A DNA stretch of 64,000 nucleotides from Pseudideonella sakaiensis (GCF_001293525.1 NZ_BBYR01000037.1:80595-144594), one strand, 5' to 3'. Positions 11,944 through 20,667 are shown, counted from the first letter of the stretch. The notes: a model not told the origin generated them from the sequence alone. Translations and numbers: made by a program.

Positions 11944-12675
11944 ATGGACTACGCCCGCCCCGAACTCGCCGACCGCCTGGCCGGCGAGTACGTGCTCGGC
12001 ACGCTGCAGGGCCCGGCGCGCCGCCGGCTGGAAGGCCTGCTGGCGGCCCATCCCGCGCTGCGCGACGCGGTGGCCGACTGGACCGCCCGGCTCGGCCTGT
12101 TCGCCGCGTCGGTGCCCGAGGTGACGCCGTCGCCGGGCACCTGGACGGCGATCGAGCGGCGCCTGTTCGGCGCGCCGGCGCCGGCCGCGCAGGCGCCGGC
12201 CGCTGCCGGGCCGCGCTGGTTCGCCTGGCTGGCCGGCTCGCCGGCGCGTCTGGGCGGCGGCCTGGCCGCCTTCGCCGCGGTGCTGGTGCTGTCGGTGGTG
12301 CTCGTGCTGCAGGGGCTGCAGCCGGCGGCCGAGCCGGTGCGCTACGTCGCGCTGCTGCAGAGCCCGCAGACCCAGGGCACCGGCTGGGTGGTGCAGCTCA
12401 GCGCCGCCGGCGACCTGCGGCTGGTGCCCAGCGCCCCCGGCGGCCCGGTGCCGGCCGGCCGTGCGCTGCAGTTCTGGACCAAGCCCGAGGGCGCGGCCGG
12501 CCCGACCTCGCTCGGCCTGGTGCGGCCGGACCAGCCGCTGACCCTGCCCGCCGCGCGCCTGCCCGGCCGCGGCGCCAACGTGCTGTTCGAGATCACGCTC
12601 GAGCCCGAGGGCGGCTCGCCCTACGACCGGCCGTCGGGGCCGATCCTCTTCGTCGGGCGCACGGTCGCGCTGTAG
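11944..12675 (+). CDS. RskA-type anti-sigma factor, single-pass membrane protein
   Basis: A 243-residue protein: a short cytoplasmic N-terminal anti-sigma domain (LADRLAGEYVLGTLQGPARRRLEGL, about residues 8-32), an Ala/Pro-rich linker, one membrane helix at about residues 100-121 (LAAFAAVLVLSVVLVLQGL), and a periplasmic C-terminal domain of about 120 residues with the RskA ending (ALQFWTKPEG, LGLVRPDQPL, FEITLEPEGGSPYDRPSGPILFVG). It would hold the ECF sigma encoded two bases upstream at the membrane until a signal releases it. ATG at 11944 follows the sigma stop directly. Family recognition is strong; the signal is unknown. Confidence 0.88.
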   Translation: MDYARPELADRLAGEYVLGTLQGPARRRLEGLLAAHPALRDAVADWTARLGLFAASVPEVTPSPGTWTAIERRLFGAPAPAAQAPAAAGPRWFAWLAGSPARLGGGLAAFAAVLVLSVVLVLQGLQPAAEPVRYVALLQSPQTQGTGWVVQLSAAGDLRLVPSAPGGPVPAGRALQFWTKPEGAAGPTSLGLVRPDQPLTLPAARLPGRGANVLFEITLEPEGGSPYDRPSGPILFVGRTVAL

Positions 12676-12794
12676 CGGGTCGGGGGGACGGGCACGCGCC
12701 CGCCAGCCCGGCGCCTTGCGGCCGCCGCCTCCAGGCGCGCCGCCGCGTCCGACCGGCGCTGCGGCGCGGGCGTCCCGAGCCGCACCCCGGCCGT

Positions 12795-13817
12795 TCAGGC
12801 CTCGCCGAAGAAGGGCAGCACCTGCGCCAGCAGCGCGTCGGGCGCCTCTTCCGGCAGGTAGTGGCCGCAGGGCAGCGCCTGGCCGCGCACCTCGCGCGCC
12901 ACCGCGCGCCACAGCGCCAGCGGGTCGAAGCAGCGCTGCACGATGCCCTCGGCGCCCCACAGCACCAGCAGCGGCGCCTCCACGCGGCGCCCGGCGGCGC
13001 GGTCGGCGCGGTCGTGCTCGAGATCGATGCCGGCGGCGGCGCGGTAGTCCTCGCACAGGCCGTGGGCGCTGCCCGGCAGCGCCAGGCAGCGGGCGTACTC
13101 GGCCAGCGCGCGCGGGTCGAAGGGCGCCAGGCCGACGCGGTTGCCGATCACCTCGCGCACGTAGGCGCCCGGATCGGCCTCGATCAGGCGCTCGGGCAGC
13201 GGGGCCGGCTGGATCAGGAAGAACCAGTGCCAGTAGGCCCGCGCATAGGCCTCGGTGGTGCCGGCGTACATGTCCAGCGTCGGCGCGATGTCGAGCAGCG
13301 CGGCACGGCGCAGCGCCTGCGGATGGTCGAGCGCCAGGCGGTGCGTGACGCGGGCGCCGCGGTCGTGCGCCAGCACGTCGAAGCGCGCATGACCGAAGGC
13401 GCGCATCAGCGCCACCAGGTCGGCCGCCATCGCGCGCTTGGCATAGGCGGCGTGGTCGGCACCGCCGGGCGGCTTGGCGGACTCGCCGTAGCCGCGCAGG
13501 TCCGGCGCGATCACCTGGAAGCGCCGGGCCAGCGCGGGCGCGACGCGGTGCCAGATCGCATGCGTCTGCGGGTGGCCGTGCAGCAGCAGCAGCGGCGGCC
13601 CCTCGCCGCCGCTCAGCACGCGCAGCGACACGCCCTCGGCCACCGGCACCTGGCGCGCGACGAAACCGGGGAAGAGCGCGAGCGACGGCACCGCGGCGGA
13701 CGGCAGCGGGTCGGGCAGACCGGGCGGCTGCACTGGCGCTGGCACGGGCCCGGGCGCCGGTGCGGCGGCGGCCGGCCCGGGTGCGGGCCGCGTGTCCGAC
13801 GCGGCGGGCTCAGGCAT
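12795..13817 (-). CDS. alpha/beta hydrolase resembling fluoroacetate/haloacetate dehalogenase
   Basis: A 340-residue protein whose first 45 residues are Pro/Ala-rich and may not belong to the mature fold. The core begins at LRVLSGGEGPPLLLLHGHPQTHAIW. The nucleophile is Asp in AHDRGAR (the HDRGxR elbow of fluoroacetate dehalogenases), followed by ARAYWHWFFLIQ, where the Trp and Tyr match halide-binding positions of that group. The catalytic His is in LPCGHYLPEEAPD. Such enzymes cleave C-F or C-Cl bonds of haloacetates, but epoxide hydrolases share the fold and Asp nucleophile. The start overlaps the stop of the upstream gene by 8 bases, suggesting co-transcription. Confidence 0.78.
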   Translation of the reverse strand: MPEPAASDTRPAPGPAAAAPAPGPVPAPVQPPGLPDPLPSAAVPSLALFPGFVARQVPVAEGVSLRVLSGGEGPPLLLLHGHPQTHAIWHRVAPALARRFQVIAPDLRGYGESAKPPGGADHAAYAKRAMAADLVALMRAFGHARFDVLAHDRGARVTHRLALDHPQALRRAALLDIAPTLDMYAGTTEAYARAYWHWFFLIQPAPLPERLIEADPGAYVREVIGNRVGLAPFDPRALAEYARCLALPGSAHGLCEDYRAAAGIDLEHDRADRAAGRRVEAPLLVLWGAEGIVQRCFDPLALWRAVAREVRGQALPCGHYLPEEAPDALLAQVLPFFGEA

Positions 13818-14208
13818 CGACGACGTGGCGGAACTTCGCGCCGACCAGGCCGAAGTCGCCCCGGTAGGTGCCGAGGAAGGGCGTCGAGCGCTCGGTGACG
13901 CCGCAGAACCACTGGCGGTTCAGCCGCGGCTGGTCGTGGCTGAGGATGTAGCGCACGCTGCGGCCATGGCCGCCGCCCTTGCGCGGCTCGAACAGGTAGT
14001 AGATCGGGCTGGTCCAGTGCCCGGCCAGCATCACGCGGAAGACCAGCAACGGGCGGCCGTCGTCGTCGAGCTCGAGCGCGGTGCCGACGAGGACGCGCAG
14101 CGCGCCCTCCTCGTCGGTCTGCTCGATCCAGCCGTCGCGGGCCTGCGCCTGGTCGCGCTCGATCCGGTCGATGAAGGCGAGGAGGGTGTCGCGGTCCTGG
14201 AGATTCAT
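13810..14208 (-). CDS. conserved-looking hypothetical protein
   Basis: A 132-residue soluble protein not recognised. It starts MNLQDRDTLLAFIDRIERDQ and contains WIEQTDEEG, ALELDDDGRPLLVFRVMLAGHW, IYYLFEPRKGGG and TPFLGTYRGDFGLVGAKF. No signal peptide, membrane helix or metal site stands out. Codon use matches its neighbours, so it is probably a real gene. It shares 8 bases with the dehalogenase-like hydrolase downstream and likely forms a two-gene operon with it. The start at 14208 is the first ATG after the divergent intergenic region. Confidence 0.65.
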   Translation of the reverse strand: MNLQDRDTLLAFIDRIERDQAQARDGWIEQTDEEGALRVLVGTALELDDDGRPLLVFRVMLAGHWTSPIYYLFEPRKGGGHGRSVRYILSHDQPRLNRQWFCGVTERSTPFLGTYRGDFGLVGAKFRHVVDA

Positions 14209-14379
14209 CCTGGGCAAGGTCGTGGTGGCATCGGGCAAGCGGCCCGGCGAGGACTGTAGCGACCACGCACCCCGCCGGGCGCACACCGGCCCTTGCGGGG
14301 GGCGGGGGTGGCCGACAGTGCGGCGAAAGTGCCACACTGCAGCCTCCTCCGCTTCGACGGCCGCCGGGCCCCTGCCGCC

Positions 14380-14553
14380 ATGAATGCCGAAGACTTCGAC
14401 GTCGAGCTGACCTGCCCGACCTGCAGCCGCCATTTCCAGGCCGGCGTGACGGAACTGCTCGCGCGCCCGATCGCCACCTGCCCCTGCGGCCAGCCGGTGC
14501 AGGTCGACGTGGCGGCGCTGCGCGAGAGCCTGGGGCTGGACGAGGGCGACTGA
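14380..14553 (+). CDS. small zinc-ribbon-like protein
   Basis: A 57-residue protein with two cysteine pairs, CPTC and CPCG, separated by 20 residues (LTCPTCSRHFQ ... IATCPCGQPVQ). This pattern fits a small zinc ribbon. It has a hydrophilic C-terminus ending LGLDEGD. ATG at 14380 is the start; an upstream in-frame start at 14293 would add an unrelated segment. It converges with the histidine kinase gene, ending 8 bases from it. The function is unknown; such proteins can be nucleic-acid-binding or protein-interaction modules. Confidence 0.6.
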   Translation: MNAEDFDVELTCPTCSRHFQAGVTELLARPIATCPCGQPVQVDVAALRESLGLDEGD

Positions 14554-14561
14554 GCCACCGG

Positions 14562-15779
14562 TCACGCCGCCGGCGCGAGCGGCAGCTCCAGCACGAAGCA
14601 GGCGCCGCGGCCCTCCCCCTCGCTCTCGGCCCAGGCGCGACCACCGTGCCGCTCCGCGATGTGGCGCACGATCGCCAGGCCGATGCCGAGGCCGGCGGAG
14701 GCGCCGTCGACCAGGGGCCGGCCGGCCTCCGTGCCCTGTTCGTAGAGCGCAAAGACACGCTGCAGGTCCTGCGGCGCGAGCCCGCGCCCCCCGTCCTGGA
14801 CCCGGACCTCGATCCGGCCGCCCACCTCGGCCGCCGACACCCGCACCCGCGCACCGGACGGCGAAAACTTCGACGCATTGGCGACCAGGTTGCCCAGGGC
14901 CTGCACCAGCCGGGCCTCGTCGCCGACCACGGCCAGGCCGCCGCCGGCCTCGTCGACCTCGAGCACCTGGCCGCGGCCGGCCAGCAGCTCGTCGAAGGAC
15001 TCGCGCAGGTGCTCCAGCACCGGGCCCAGCCGCATCGGCCGGCACTGCAGCGTCATCTCGCCGCGGGCCACGCGGCCCGCGTCCAGCAGGTCCTCGACGA
15101 TGCGCGCCTGCTGGCGCACCTGGCGGCGCGCGATCGCCAGCGCGCGCCGGCTGGCGGGCGAGAGGCCGGGGTCGCGCTCGAGCACCGCGACCGCGTGGGT
15201 CAGCGGCTGCAGCGGATTGCGCAGCTCGTGCGCGATCACCGCCAGGGTCTCGTTCTTGCGCTGGTCGGCCGCGCGCAGCCGGGCCTGGGCCTCGCGGGCG
15301 CGGTCGAGCGCGCGCCACAGCCCGTCGACCACCACGCAATCGAAGACCAGCACCGCCGCGAAGAAGACCAGCGCGATCCAGTCCGGCCCGGCCAGGCCGC
15401 CCCATTGCTGAACCGGCGCCATGAAGTACCAGCGTGCGGCCAGCACGCTCAGCGCCGCCGCGGCCAGCCCGGCCCGCAGCCCGGCCAGCCAGGCGGCCGC
15501 GATCACCACCGGAAAGAAGGTCAGGAAGGGAAAGCCGGACGCCGGCAGTGCGCCCGACAGCGCGAAGCGCAGGCCCAGGCCGAGGCCGACCGCGGCGATC
15601 ACGAGGCCCCAGCGCAGCAGGCCATTCGACTCCGCCTGGCGGCGCACTGCCGAGCCGAGGTCGCCCAGCCCGCCGAACAGGCCGCGCAGGGCCGGGAGCC
15701 GCGTCGGTGCCCGGCCCGCCGCATCGCTCGGCGGCGGCACCGGCACACCGCTTGCCAGCGGCACGGAACCCTCGCTCAC
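14562..15779 (-). CDS. DUF4118 membrane histidine kinase
   Basis: A 405-residue kinase. The N-terminal part has about four membrane helices in the DUF4118 style (LLRWGLVIAAVGLGLGLRFAL, FPFLTFFPVVIAAAWLAGL, LAAAALSVLAARWYFM, IALVFFAAVLVFDCVVV). A HisKA domain follows (VIAHELRNPLQPLTHAV), then HATPase_c (LGNLVANASKFSPSG, VQDGGRGLAPQDL, GLGIGLAIVRHIAERHGG). The start is GTG at 15779; the longer open frame upstream is low-complexity and unlike a domain. The KdpD-like membrane module suggests sensing within or near the inner membrane. No response regulator adjoins it, so it may act through the stand-alone receivers nearby. Confidence 0.85.
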   Translation of the reverse strand: MSEGSVPLASGVPVPPPSDAAGRAPTRLPALRGLFGGLGDLGSAVRRQAESNGLLRWGLVIAAVGLGLGLRFALSGALPASGFPFLTFFPVVIAAAWLAGLRAGLAAAALSVLAARWYFMAPVQQWGGLAGPDWIALVFFAAVLVFDCVVVDGLWRALDRAREAQARLRAADQRKNETLAVIAHELRNPLQPLTHAVAVLERDPGLSPASRRALAIARRQVRQQARIVEDLLDAGRVARGEMTLQCRPMRLGPVLEHLRESFDELLAGRGQVLEVDEAGGGLAVVGDEARLVQALGNLVANASKFSPSGARVRVSAAEVGGRIEVRVQDGGRGLAPQDLQRVFALYEQGTEAGRPLVDGASAGLGIGLAIVRHIAERHGGRAWAESEGEGRGACFVLELPLAPAA

Positions 15780-15996
15780 GGGCCCGCCCGCGCGCAGCGG
15801 GCCAGCACAGGCAAAGTCAGCAGGGACACCAGCACGGCCGTCGTCGTCTCGTCGCGGAAGGAGGCCCGGGCGCACGGCAGTGCCGTCGGGCGGTCGTCGA
15901 GCATCGTCGGGACGTACGGCACGGGCCCGCGGGGGCCCTCGTCCTGTCGGATGGGACTCTACTCCAGCGCGCCACCTGGCGCCGGCCATGCACCGC

Positions 15997-16002
15997 TATG
16001 CT
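15997..16002 (+). promoter_or_regulatory. candidate -10 hexamer of a leaderless promoter
   Basis: TATGCT lies seven bases before the ATG at 16010. In a genome this GC-rich such a hexamer is uncommon, and its position would put the transcription start at or beside the start codon. No good -35 is visible. Confidence 0.35.
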
Positions 16003-16009
16003 GGCAGGG

Positions 16010-16612
16010 ATGCTTGCCGACGCCGCCGCCGGCCCGCCCCGGGCCACCCTCGCCTACCTCGCCGGCGACTCCTACCCGCTGGACGCCCGCATCGAGGGCG
16101 CGGTGCGCCATGCCTTCGCCGGCGCAGCGCTGCGCTGGATCGGCCAGCGCGAGGGCCTGGCCGGCGAGCGCTTCACCTCCGAGCCGCAGCACCGGCTCGC
16201 CGCCCTCGCCCGCGCCGTCGGCGACACGCCGCGCGAGCGCCTGTGGCTGCTCGGCCGGTCCTCCGGCATCCGCCTGGCCACCCGCCATGCCGTCGACCAC
16301 CCCGTGGCCGGCGTCATCGGCTTCGGCTACCCCTTCGAGGCCCCCGGCGTCGGGCCCGAGCCGGAGCGCGTCGCCCACCTGGCCCGGCTGCGCGTGCCCA
16401 CGCTGATCGTGCAGGGCGAGCGTGACCGCTACGGCGGGCGCGCGCTGGCCGGGCGCCTGGATCTGTCGCCGTCGATCGAGTTCCTCTGGGTCGATGCCGA
16501 CCACGAGCTCCGCCTGGCGCCCGCCGGCTGGCTCGCGGTGCTGGCGCAGGTGCGCGCGTTCGCGGCGCGGCACGGGCTGGCGCTGCGTACGGCGCAGGAG
16601 GCGGCCGGCTGA
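16010..16612 (+). CDS. alpha/beta hydrolase family protein
   Basis: A 200-residue protein with the alpha/beta hydrolase pattern: nucleophile elbow LLGRSSGIRLA (GRSSG fits GxSxG), a strand and acid region TLIVQGERDRYGG, and the terminal DADHEL where the histidine would complete the triad. It is short, as in the KANL3/Tex30-like dienelactone-hydrolase group, with no lid domain. The start is set at 16010 because a TATGCT -10 sits seven bases upstream; an in-frame ATG at 15998 would add four residues. The substrate is unknown. It is a monocistronic gene divergent from the DUF4118 kinase. Confidence 0.72.
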   Translation: MLADAAAGPPRATLAYLAGDSYPLDARIEGAVRHAFAGAALRWIGQREGLAGERFTSEPQHRLAALARAVGDTPRERLWLLGRSSGIRLATRHAVDHPVAGVIGFGYPFEAPGVGPEPERVAHLARLRVPTLIVQGERDRYGGRALAGRLDLSPSIEFLWVDADHELRLAPAGWLAVLAQVRAFAARHGLALRTAQEAAG

Positions 16613-16740
16613 CCGTGGCGCGTGGGCCGCACGCCGGCCGCTCCGTGCGGTCCCGGGCGTCGGGCGCCGGCCGTGACATCCGGACACGTCCCGGGGCGCA
16701 GCGTCCGGAACCTTCGGCCGAACCGGCAACTCCATCTCCC

Positions 16741-16989
16741 ATGCAGAACGCCATCCACCCAGTTCGCGCAGGGGATCACGGATCGCCGCGGTACCGGTGG
16801 TACGACGGCAGCGGCCCGCTCTCCGGCCGACCACTGGTCGACTGGCTGAAGGAAGAGGCACGCTGGGCGTGGCGGCTGTTCCCGCGTCTGCCGGCACACC
16901 GACAGTTCGTCGGTCGGGTCGGCGGCCGGTCATTCGCGGAGGACCCCGCGCCCGTCCTGGCTCCACAACGGCGGTCCCGGCCCGCTTAG
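16741..16989 (+). CDS. possible small hypothetical protein
   Basis: An 82-residue open frame starting MQNAIHPVRAGDHG with a Trp-rich centre (RYRWYDG, LVDWLKEEARWAWRLFPRL) and a basic end. Third-position GC is fairly high, and nothing else explains the 373 bases between the alpha/beta hydrolase and the AhpD-like gene. It matches no family I know, and no ribosome-binding site is evident. Its 3' end overlaps the convergent AhpD-like gene by four bases. It could equally be non-coding. Confidence 0.3.
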   Translation: MQNAIHPVRAGDHGSPRYRWYDGSGPLSGRPLVDWLKEEARWAWRLFPRLPAHRQFVGRVGGRSFAEDPAPVLAPQRRSRPA

Positions 16990-17435
16990 GCCCGGGCCCG
17001 CGGCTTCAGCCGAAACGCGACGCCCATCCGGTTGATCGCGTTCATCGCCGCGATGGTGAGCGTCAGCTCGACGAGCTCCTTCGGCCCGAAGACCGCCGCC
17101 GCGGCTGCGTAGGCCTGGTCGGACGCATGGGTCTCGCTGACCCGGGTGACTTCCTCCGCCCACGCCAGCGCCGCGCGCTCCTGTTCGGTGAAGAGGTGGG
17201 CCGCCTCGTGCCACACCGGCACCAGCACGAGCTTGTCGACCGACAGGCCCTCGGCGAGCAGGTCCCGGCTGTGGATGTCGATGCAGTGCGCACAGCCGTT
17301 GATCTGCGACACGCGCAGGAAGACCAGGTGGGTGAGCAGCCGGGGGAGCCCGGTGCCGGTGGTGACGTGGTGGTGCAGGGTGCCCAGCGCCTTCGCCCCC
17401 TCGGGGGCCACGCCGAACCAGTTCTCGCGCGTCAT
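16986..17435 (-). CDS. AhpD/carboxymuconolactone-decarboxylase family protein
   Basis: A 149-residue all-helical protein with the redox motif INGCAHCIDIHSRDL: CxxC plus the downstream His, as in AhpD-type alkylhydroperoxidases. It also contains WHEAAHLFTEQERAALAWAE and MNAINRMGVAF, typical of the family's fourth helix and C-terminus. Likely role: peroxidase or disulfide-linked antioxidant activity in the cytosol. ATG at 17435 gives normal family length. A strong 8-bp inverted repeat lies just upstream (17460-17481). It is not linked to an ahpC or carboxymuconolactone pathway gene here. Confidence 0.85.
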   Translation of the reverse strand: MTRENWFGVAPEGAKALGTLHHHVTTGTGLPRLLTHLVFLRVSQINGCAHCIDIHSRDLLAEGLSVDKLVLVPVWHEAAHLFTEQERAALAWAEEVTRVSETHASDQAYAAAAAVFGPKELVELTLTIAAMNAINRMGVAFRLKPRARA

Positions 17436-17459
17436 CGGATGCCTTTCGTCCGTCGAAAC

Positions 17460-17481
17460 GCGGCGGCACCCTTGCCGCCGC
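17460..17481 (-). promoter_or_regulatory. 8-bp inverted repeat in the leader of the AhpD-like gene
   Basis: GCGGCGGC and GCCGCCGC form perfect arms around a six-base loop, 25 bases upstream of the start codon at 17435. A second, weaker repeat (GTCAC/GTGAC, 17517-17537) lies further up, in a more AT-rich patch where the promoter may be. These could be operator or RNA-hairpin elements; the redox gene downstream makes regulation plausible but unproven. Confidence 0.3.
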
Positions 17482-17634
17482 GAAGGCGCCGATCGGGCGC
17501 CTCGGTCCTTAGACGAGTCACTTGGCGGACTTGTGACAAGGCCCAGGCCAGCGCGTGGACCTGCCCCGTCCGGACAGCGACGACGGGGCCTCCGCGCCGA
17601 CCGTCGAAGCGTCCGGCCGGCGCGCCGGGGCGAT

Positions 17635-18930
17635 TCAGGTGCGCGGAGCCGCGAAGGCGCGATCGACGGCAAGCCCGCCGTCGGCCACCAGACGTTCCAG
17701 CACCCGGCGATCCTGGGCGTGCGCCAAGCCGTCGAGACCCCGTTCGGCCACGTCGCGCGCCATGTCCAGGAACACCTGCCTGTCTGCAGCGTCGGCAGCC
17801 GCGGCCAGCGCCTGGAGGGTCTTGACCATGCGCAGCAGCACCTCGATGGTCCCGGCACCATCGCGCGCCAACGGCCGGAAGGCGTCCTCCACCATGTCCC
17901 CCAGGCCAGGAACGGGCAGGTGCACCCGATCGGATGCGGGCCGAGGCGCATCCCCCTCCGGCCGCCCGCCCGATCCCGCCAGCAGCACGCGAAAGATGCG
18001 GTGCAGCGCGTTCAAGGCCTCGATGGCCGTGCCCGGATCGTTCACGGCAGGCGACAGGGCGCGGCTTCCGATCTCCGCCAAGGTCACCAGGCCGAGGCGC
18101 GGGTCCTGCTCGAAGGTGCGATGGCGCTCGACCACGAAGGCCCCGAGGAGGGCTTCGAGATCCGCGCCGTCCAGGGCCTGCGCCGATTCGACATGCGCGA
18201 GGATCCGCCCGGGATGGACCAGCGAGCCGGGCAAGGCCCGGACATGCAAGCGCCAGTCCCCCTTCTCCGCCATGGACTGCAGGGCACCGACATCGATGTG
18301 CGTCACGTAGCCGGTCGATGTCGTGAAGAGTGGCGTGGCACCGACCTGCGTCGCACGGGGCGCTGCACCCCCCAGGTGCGGGCTGCTCCGCCACGCGCGG
18401 GCCACGTCGCAGGCGGCACGCTCGACGCGATCGATCACGTCCGACATCCTGCCGAACGACGTGATGTGCGTGATCCAGCGCAGCAGCGTGACGACGATCA
18501 CCACGATCACCACGACCGTCCCGGCAAAGAGCAGGATGCGCCCTCGCTCGCCATAGAAACCGATCGACAGCGCGATGATGCCGACGATCGAGAACAGAAA
18601 GGCCCCGAGAAAGGTCGACAGCGCGTTCTGCGACGACCGATCCTCCATCAGCAGCTGGGTGGCGCGCGGCGTTCCGAGCGTGGCGGCAGCCGAATAGGCC
18701 GACACCATCGCCGTCAACGAGAACGTGGTCACGGCCAGCATGGACGACGCCAGGATCTGCAGGATCCCTGACACCGAGCCCTGGCCAACATCCACCTCCA
18801 GCTGGGACGGAAGCCATGGCGCCAGCAGCTTGCTGGCGAGCGCCAGCCCCACCGCCACGACACTGAACAACACGGCCCGGAACCAGATCCGGCGCGGTGC
18901 GCGACGGAGAAAGAGCGACCACTTCGACAT
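17635..18930 (-). CDS. DUF2254 family membrane protein
   Basis: A 431-residue inner-membrane protein matching the DUF2254 pattern. Four hydrophobic segments fall in the N-terminal third (VLFSVVAVGLALASKLLAPWL, SMLAVTTFSLTAMVSAYSAA, FLGAFLFSIVGIIALSIGF, GTVVVIVVIVVTLLRWI), followed by a soluble domain with GYVTHIDVGALQSMAEK, RALSPAVNDPGTAIEALNALHRIF and a helical C-terminus. The NDPGTA motif is characteristic. Its function is unknown. It is preceded by the ion-channel gene on the same strand, 41 bases apart, so the two may be co-transcribed. Confidence 0.85.
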   Translation of the reverse strand: MSKWSLFLRRAPRRIWFRAVLFSVVAVGLALASKLLAPWLPSQLEVDVGQGSVSGILQILASSMLAVTTFSLTAMVSAYSAAATLGTPRATQLLMEDRSSQNALSTFLGAFLFSIVGIIALSIGFYGERGRILLFAGTVVVIVVIVVTLLRWITHITSFGRMSDVIDRVERAACDVARAWRSSPHLGGAAPRATQVGATPLFTTSTGYVTHIDVGALQSMAEKGDWRLHVRALPGSLVHPGRILAHVESAQALDGADLEALLGAFVVERHRTFEQDPRLGLVTLAEIGSRALSPAVNDPGTAIEALNALHRIFRVLLAGSGGRPEGDAPRPASDRVHLPVPGLGDMVEDAFRPLARDGAGTIEVLLRMVKTLQALAAAADAADRQVFLDMARDVAERGLDGLAHAQDRRVLERLVADGGLAVDRAFAAPRT

Positions 18931-18971
18931 GTCGCCGACGATAGCAGCCCCCCTGCCGCGAGCGGCCGTCG

Positions 18972-19871
18972 TCAGCGTCGATCGGCGCCGGCGCGGTCGA
19001 TGCCGGTCTCGAGCGGCGGCAGCCGGGCGCCGCAGTGCTTGCAGAACGTCGCCCCCGGCTCATGGCCTTCGGTCAGGCAGGCGTGGCACGTCCGCGTGGT
19101 CGGCATGCCGGGCGCCATCCGCAACGCGGTGAACTCGGCACTGACGATGCCGGTCGGGACCGCCAGCGTTCCCCAGCCGACCAGCATCATCACCGACGCG
19201 ATGAAGCGTCCCAGGCCCGTCTTCGGCGTGATGTCGCCGAAGCCCACCGTGGTCATGGTCGAGATGGCCCAGTAGATCGAGACCGGGATGTTGTGAAAGC
19301 CATTCTCCGGGCCTTCCACGACGTACATCAGGCTGCCCATCACGATCACCACGATCAGGACGAAGCTCAGGAAGACGAGGATCTTGCGCCTGCTCAGCAG
19401 CAAGGCCCGGCCGAGCGCACCGAACTCGTAGACGTACTCCGCCAGCTTCAGGATCCGGAACAGGCGCAGGAGGCGCAGGAGCCGCACGTCGACGAGCGCA
19501 TGGAGGCCCGGCACGAACAAGGCCGCCCAGGTCGGCAGGATGGCCAGCACGTCGATGACGCCGAAGAAGCTGCGTGCGTAACGCGAGGGATGCACGACGC
19601 ACGCGAGCCGGGCGACGTACTCGATCGTGAACACGATGGTGAAGAACCACTCCAGGGCACCCAGCACGGGGCCCCAGCGCAGATGGATCGCCTCGAATCT
19701 GTCCAGCATCACGACCGCGACGCTCGCGAGAATCATCCAGACGAGCGTCAGGTCGAACAGCCGGCCGGCCGGCGTGTCCGCCTCGAAGATGATCGTGTAG
19801 AGCCTGAGCCGCCAGCCCCCCAGCGGGCGCCCCACGGGTCGTTGCACGGGCGGGCGCGAGGAGTCGTTCAT
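18972..19871 (-). CDS. six-helix voltage-gated-type potassium channel with C-terminal zinc ribbon
   Basis: A 299-residue protein. Membrane helices S1-S6 are visible, with an S4-like helix (VRLLRLLRLFRILKLAEYVYEFG, regularly spaced Arg) and the selectivity filter TMTTVGFGDITP followed by the pore-lining helix FIASVMMLVGWGTLAVPTGIVSAEF. After S6 comes a C-terminal CHAC ... CKHC zinc-ribbon signature (about residues 262-282), which is unusual for the Kv-like family and could bind metal or sense redox state. ATG at 19871. It runs divergently from the MarR gene and sits just upstream of the DUF2254 gene. Confidence 0.9.
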   Translation of the reverse strand: MNDSSRPPVQRPVGRPLGGWRLRLYTIIFEADTPAGRLFDLTLVWMILASVAVVMLDRFEAIHLRWGPVLGALEWFFTIVFTIEYVARLACVVHPSRYARSFFGVIDVLAILPTWAALFVPGLHALVDVRLLRLLRLFRILKLAEYVYEFGALGRALLLSRRKILVFLSFVLIVVIVMGSLMYVVEGPENGFHNIPVSIYWAISTMTTVGFGDITPKTGLGRFIASVMMLVGWGTLAVPTGIVSAEFTALRMAPGMPTTRTCHACLTEGHEPGATFCKHCGARLPPLETGIDRAGADRR

Positions 19872-20012
19872 GTCGTGGCGTGCGAAAGGGTGTGGGTCAC
19901 CGGTCTGACGGCCTCGACCCTCGAGCGATGGCGAGGCGCGAAGGCGGATTGTGAGCGCCCCCAAAGGCCAGGCGTTGCCCGTCCGTCCCCCGGCCCTGCG
20001 ATCTCTCGCACC

Positions 20013-20018
20013 TATCAT
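20013..20018 (+). promoter_or_regulatory. candidate -10 hexamer of a leaderless promoter for the MarR gene
   Basis: TATCAT ends six bases before the ATG at 20025. With a start site about 7 bases after the hexamer, the mRNA would begin at the start codon. There is no purine-rich ribosome-binding site to serve as an alternative. Confidence 0.4.
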
Positions 20019-20024
20019 CGCCGC

Positions 20025-20543
20025 ATGCCGAAACAGCTGCCGCAGGAGCCCCTCGACGCCGCGCCGGAGGCGGGGCAGGAACGAAGCCTTGCTGCCACGC
20101 AAGTGCTGCGCAAGTTCCGGGTCGTCTTCAACGCCGTCAAGACCCACTTCCAGCAGGTCGAGCGCCTGTCGGGCATCGGCGGCGCCCAGATGTGGGCGCT
20201 CAGCCTGATCCGTGATCATCCCGGCATCGGCGTCGGCGGCCTGGCCAAGGCCATGGACATCCACCAGACGACGGCCAGCAACCTCGTCAAGGCGCTGCTG
20301 AAGCTGGAGCTCATCGCGGCCGTGAAGAGCGACAGCGACCGGCGCGTCGTCGAGCTGTCGGTGCTGCCCGCCGGCTCGAAGCTGCTGCGCAAGGCGCCCG
20401 GCCCCTTCCAGGGGGTGCTTCCCGACGTCCTCGCGCGACTCGACGACAGGACGCTGAAGCGGCTGGATCGCGACCTCGCGGTCCTGATCGAGGCGCTGCA
20501 GACCGACGAGTCTGCCGGCGGCGTGCCACTGGGACAGAAGTAG
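20025..20543 (+). CDS. MarR-family transcriptional regulator
   Basis: A 172-residue dimeric winged-helix protein. The recognition region is GIGVGGLAKAMDIHQTTASNLVKALLKLELI, followed by the wing VKSDSDRRVVELSVLPAGSKLL. The N-terminal 30 residues are flexible. No ribosome-binding site precedes ATG 20025; a TATCAT hexamer six bases upstream suggests a leaderless mRNA. It is followed on the same strand by tctB and tctA, with two copies of the palindrome ATTTGNNCAAAT in between, which are good candidates for its own operators. The ligand is probably a tct substrate or an aromatic acid, by inference. Confidence 0.85.
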   Translation: MPKQLPQEPLDAAPEAGQERSLAATQVLRKFRVVFNAVKTHFQQVERLSGIGGAQMWALSLIRDHPGIGVGGLAKAMDIHQTTASNLVKALLKLELIAAVKSDSDRRVVELSVLPAGSKLLRKAPGPFQGVLPDVLARLDDRTLKRLDRDLAVLIEALQTDESAGGVPLGQK

Positions 20544-20667
20544 GGCGCGCAGCCCGCCGAGCCCGCGCTGCGCGCGGGTGCGGGAAGGAAAGGGCAGGCT
20601 GCACGCAGGAGCCGGCGGTCGCCCCTGCTCCGCTGCCGGGCGGCAGTGGACACCAGGTCGACAATAC

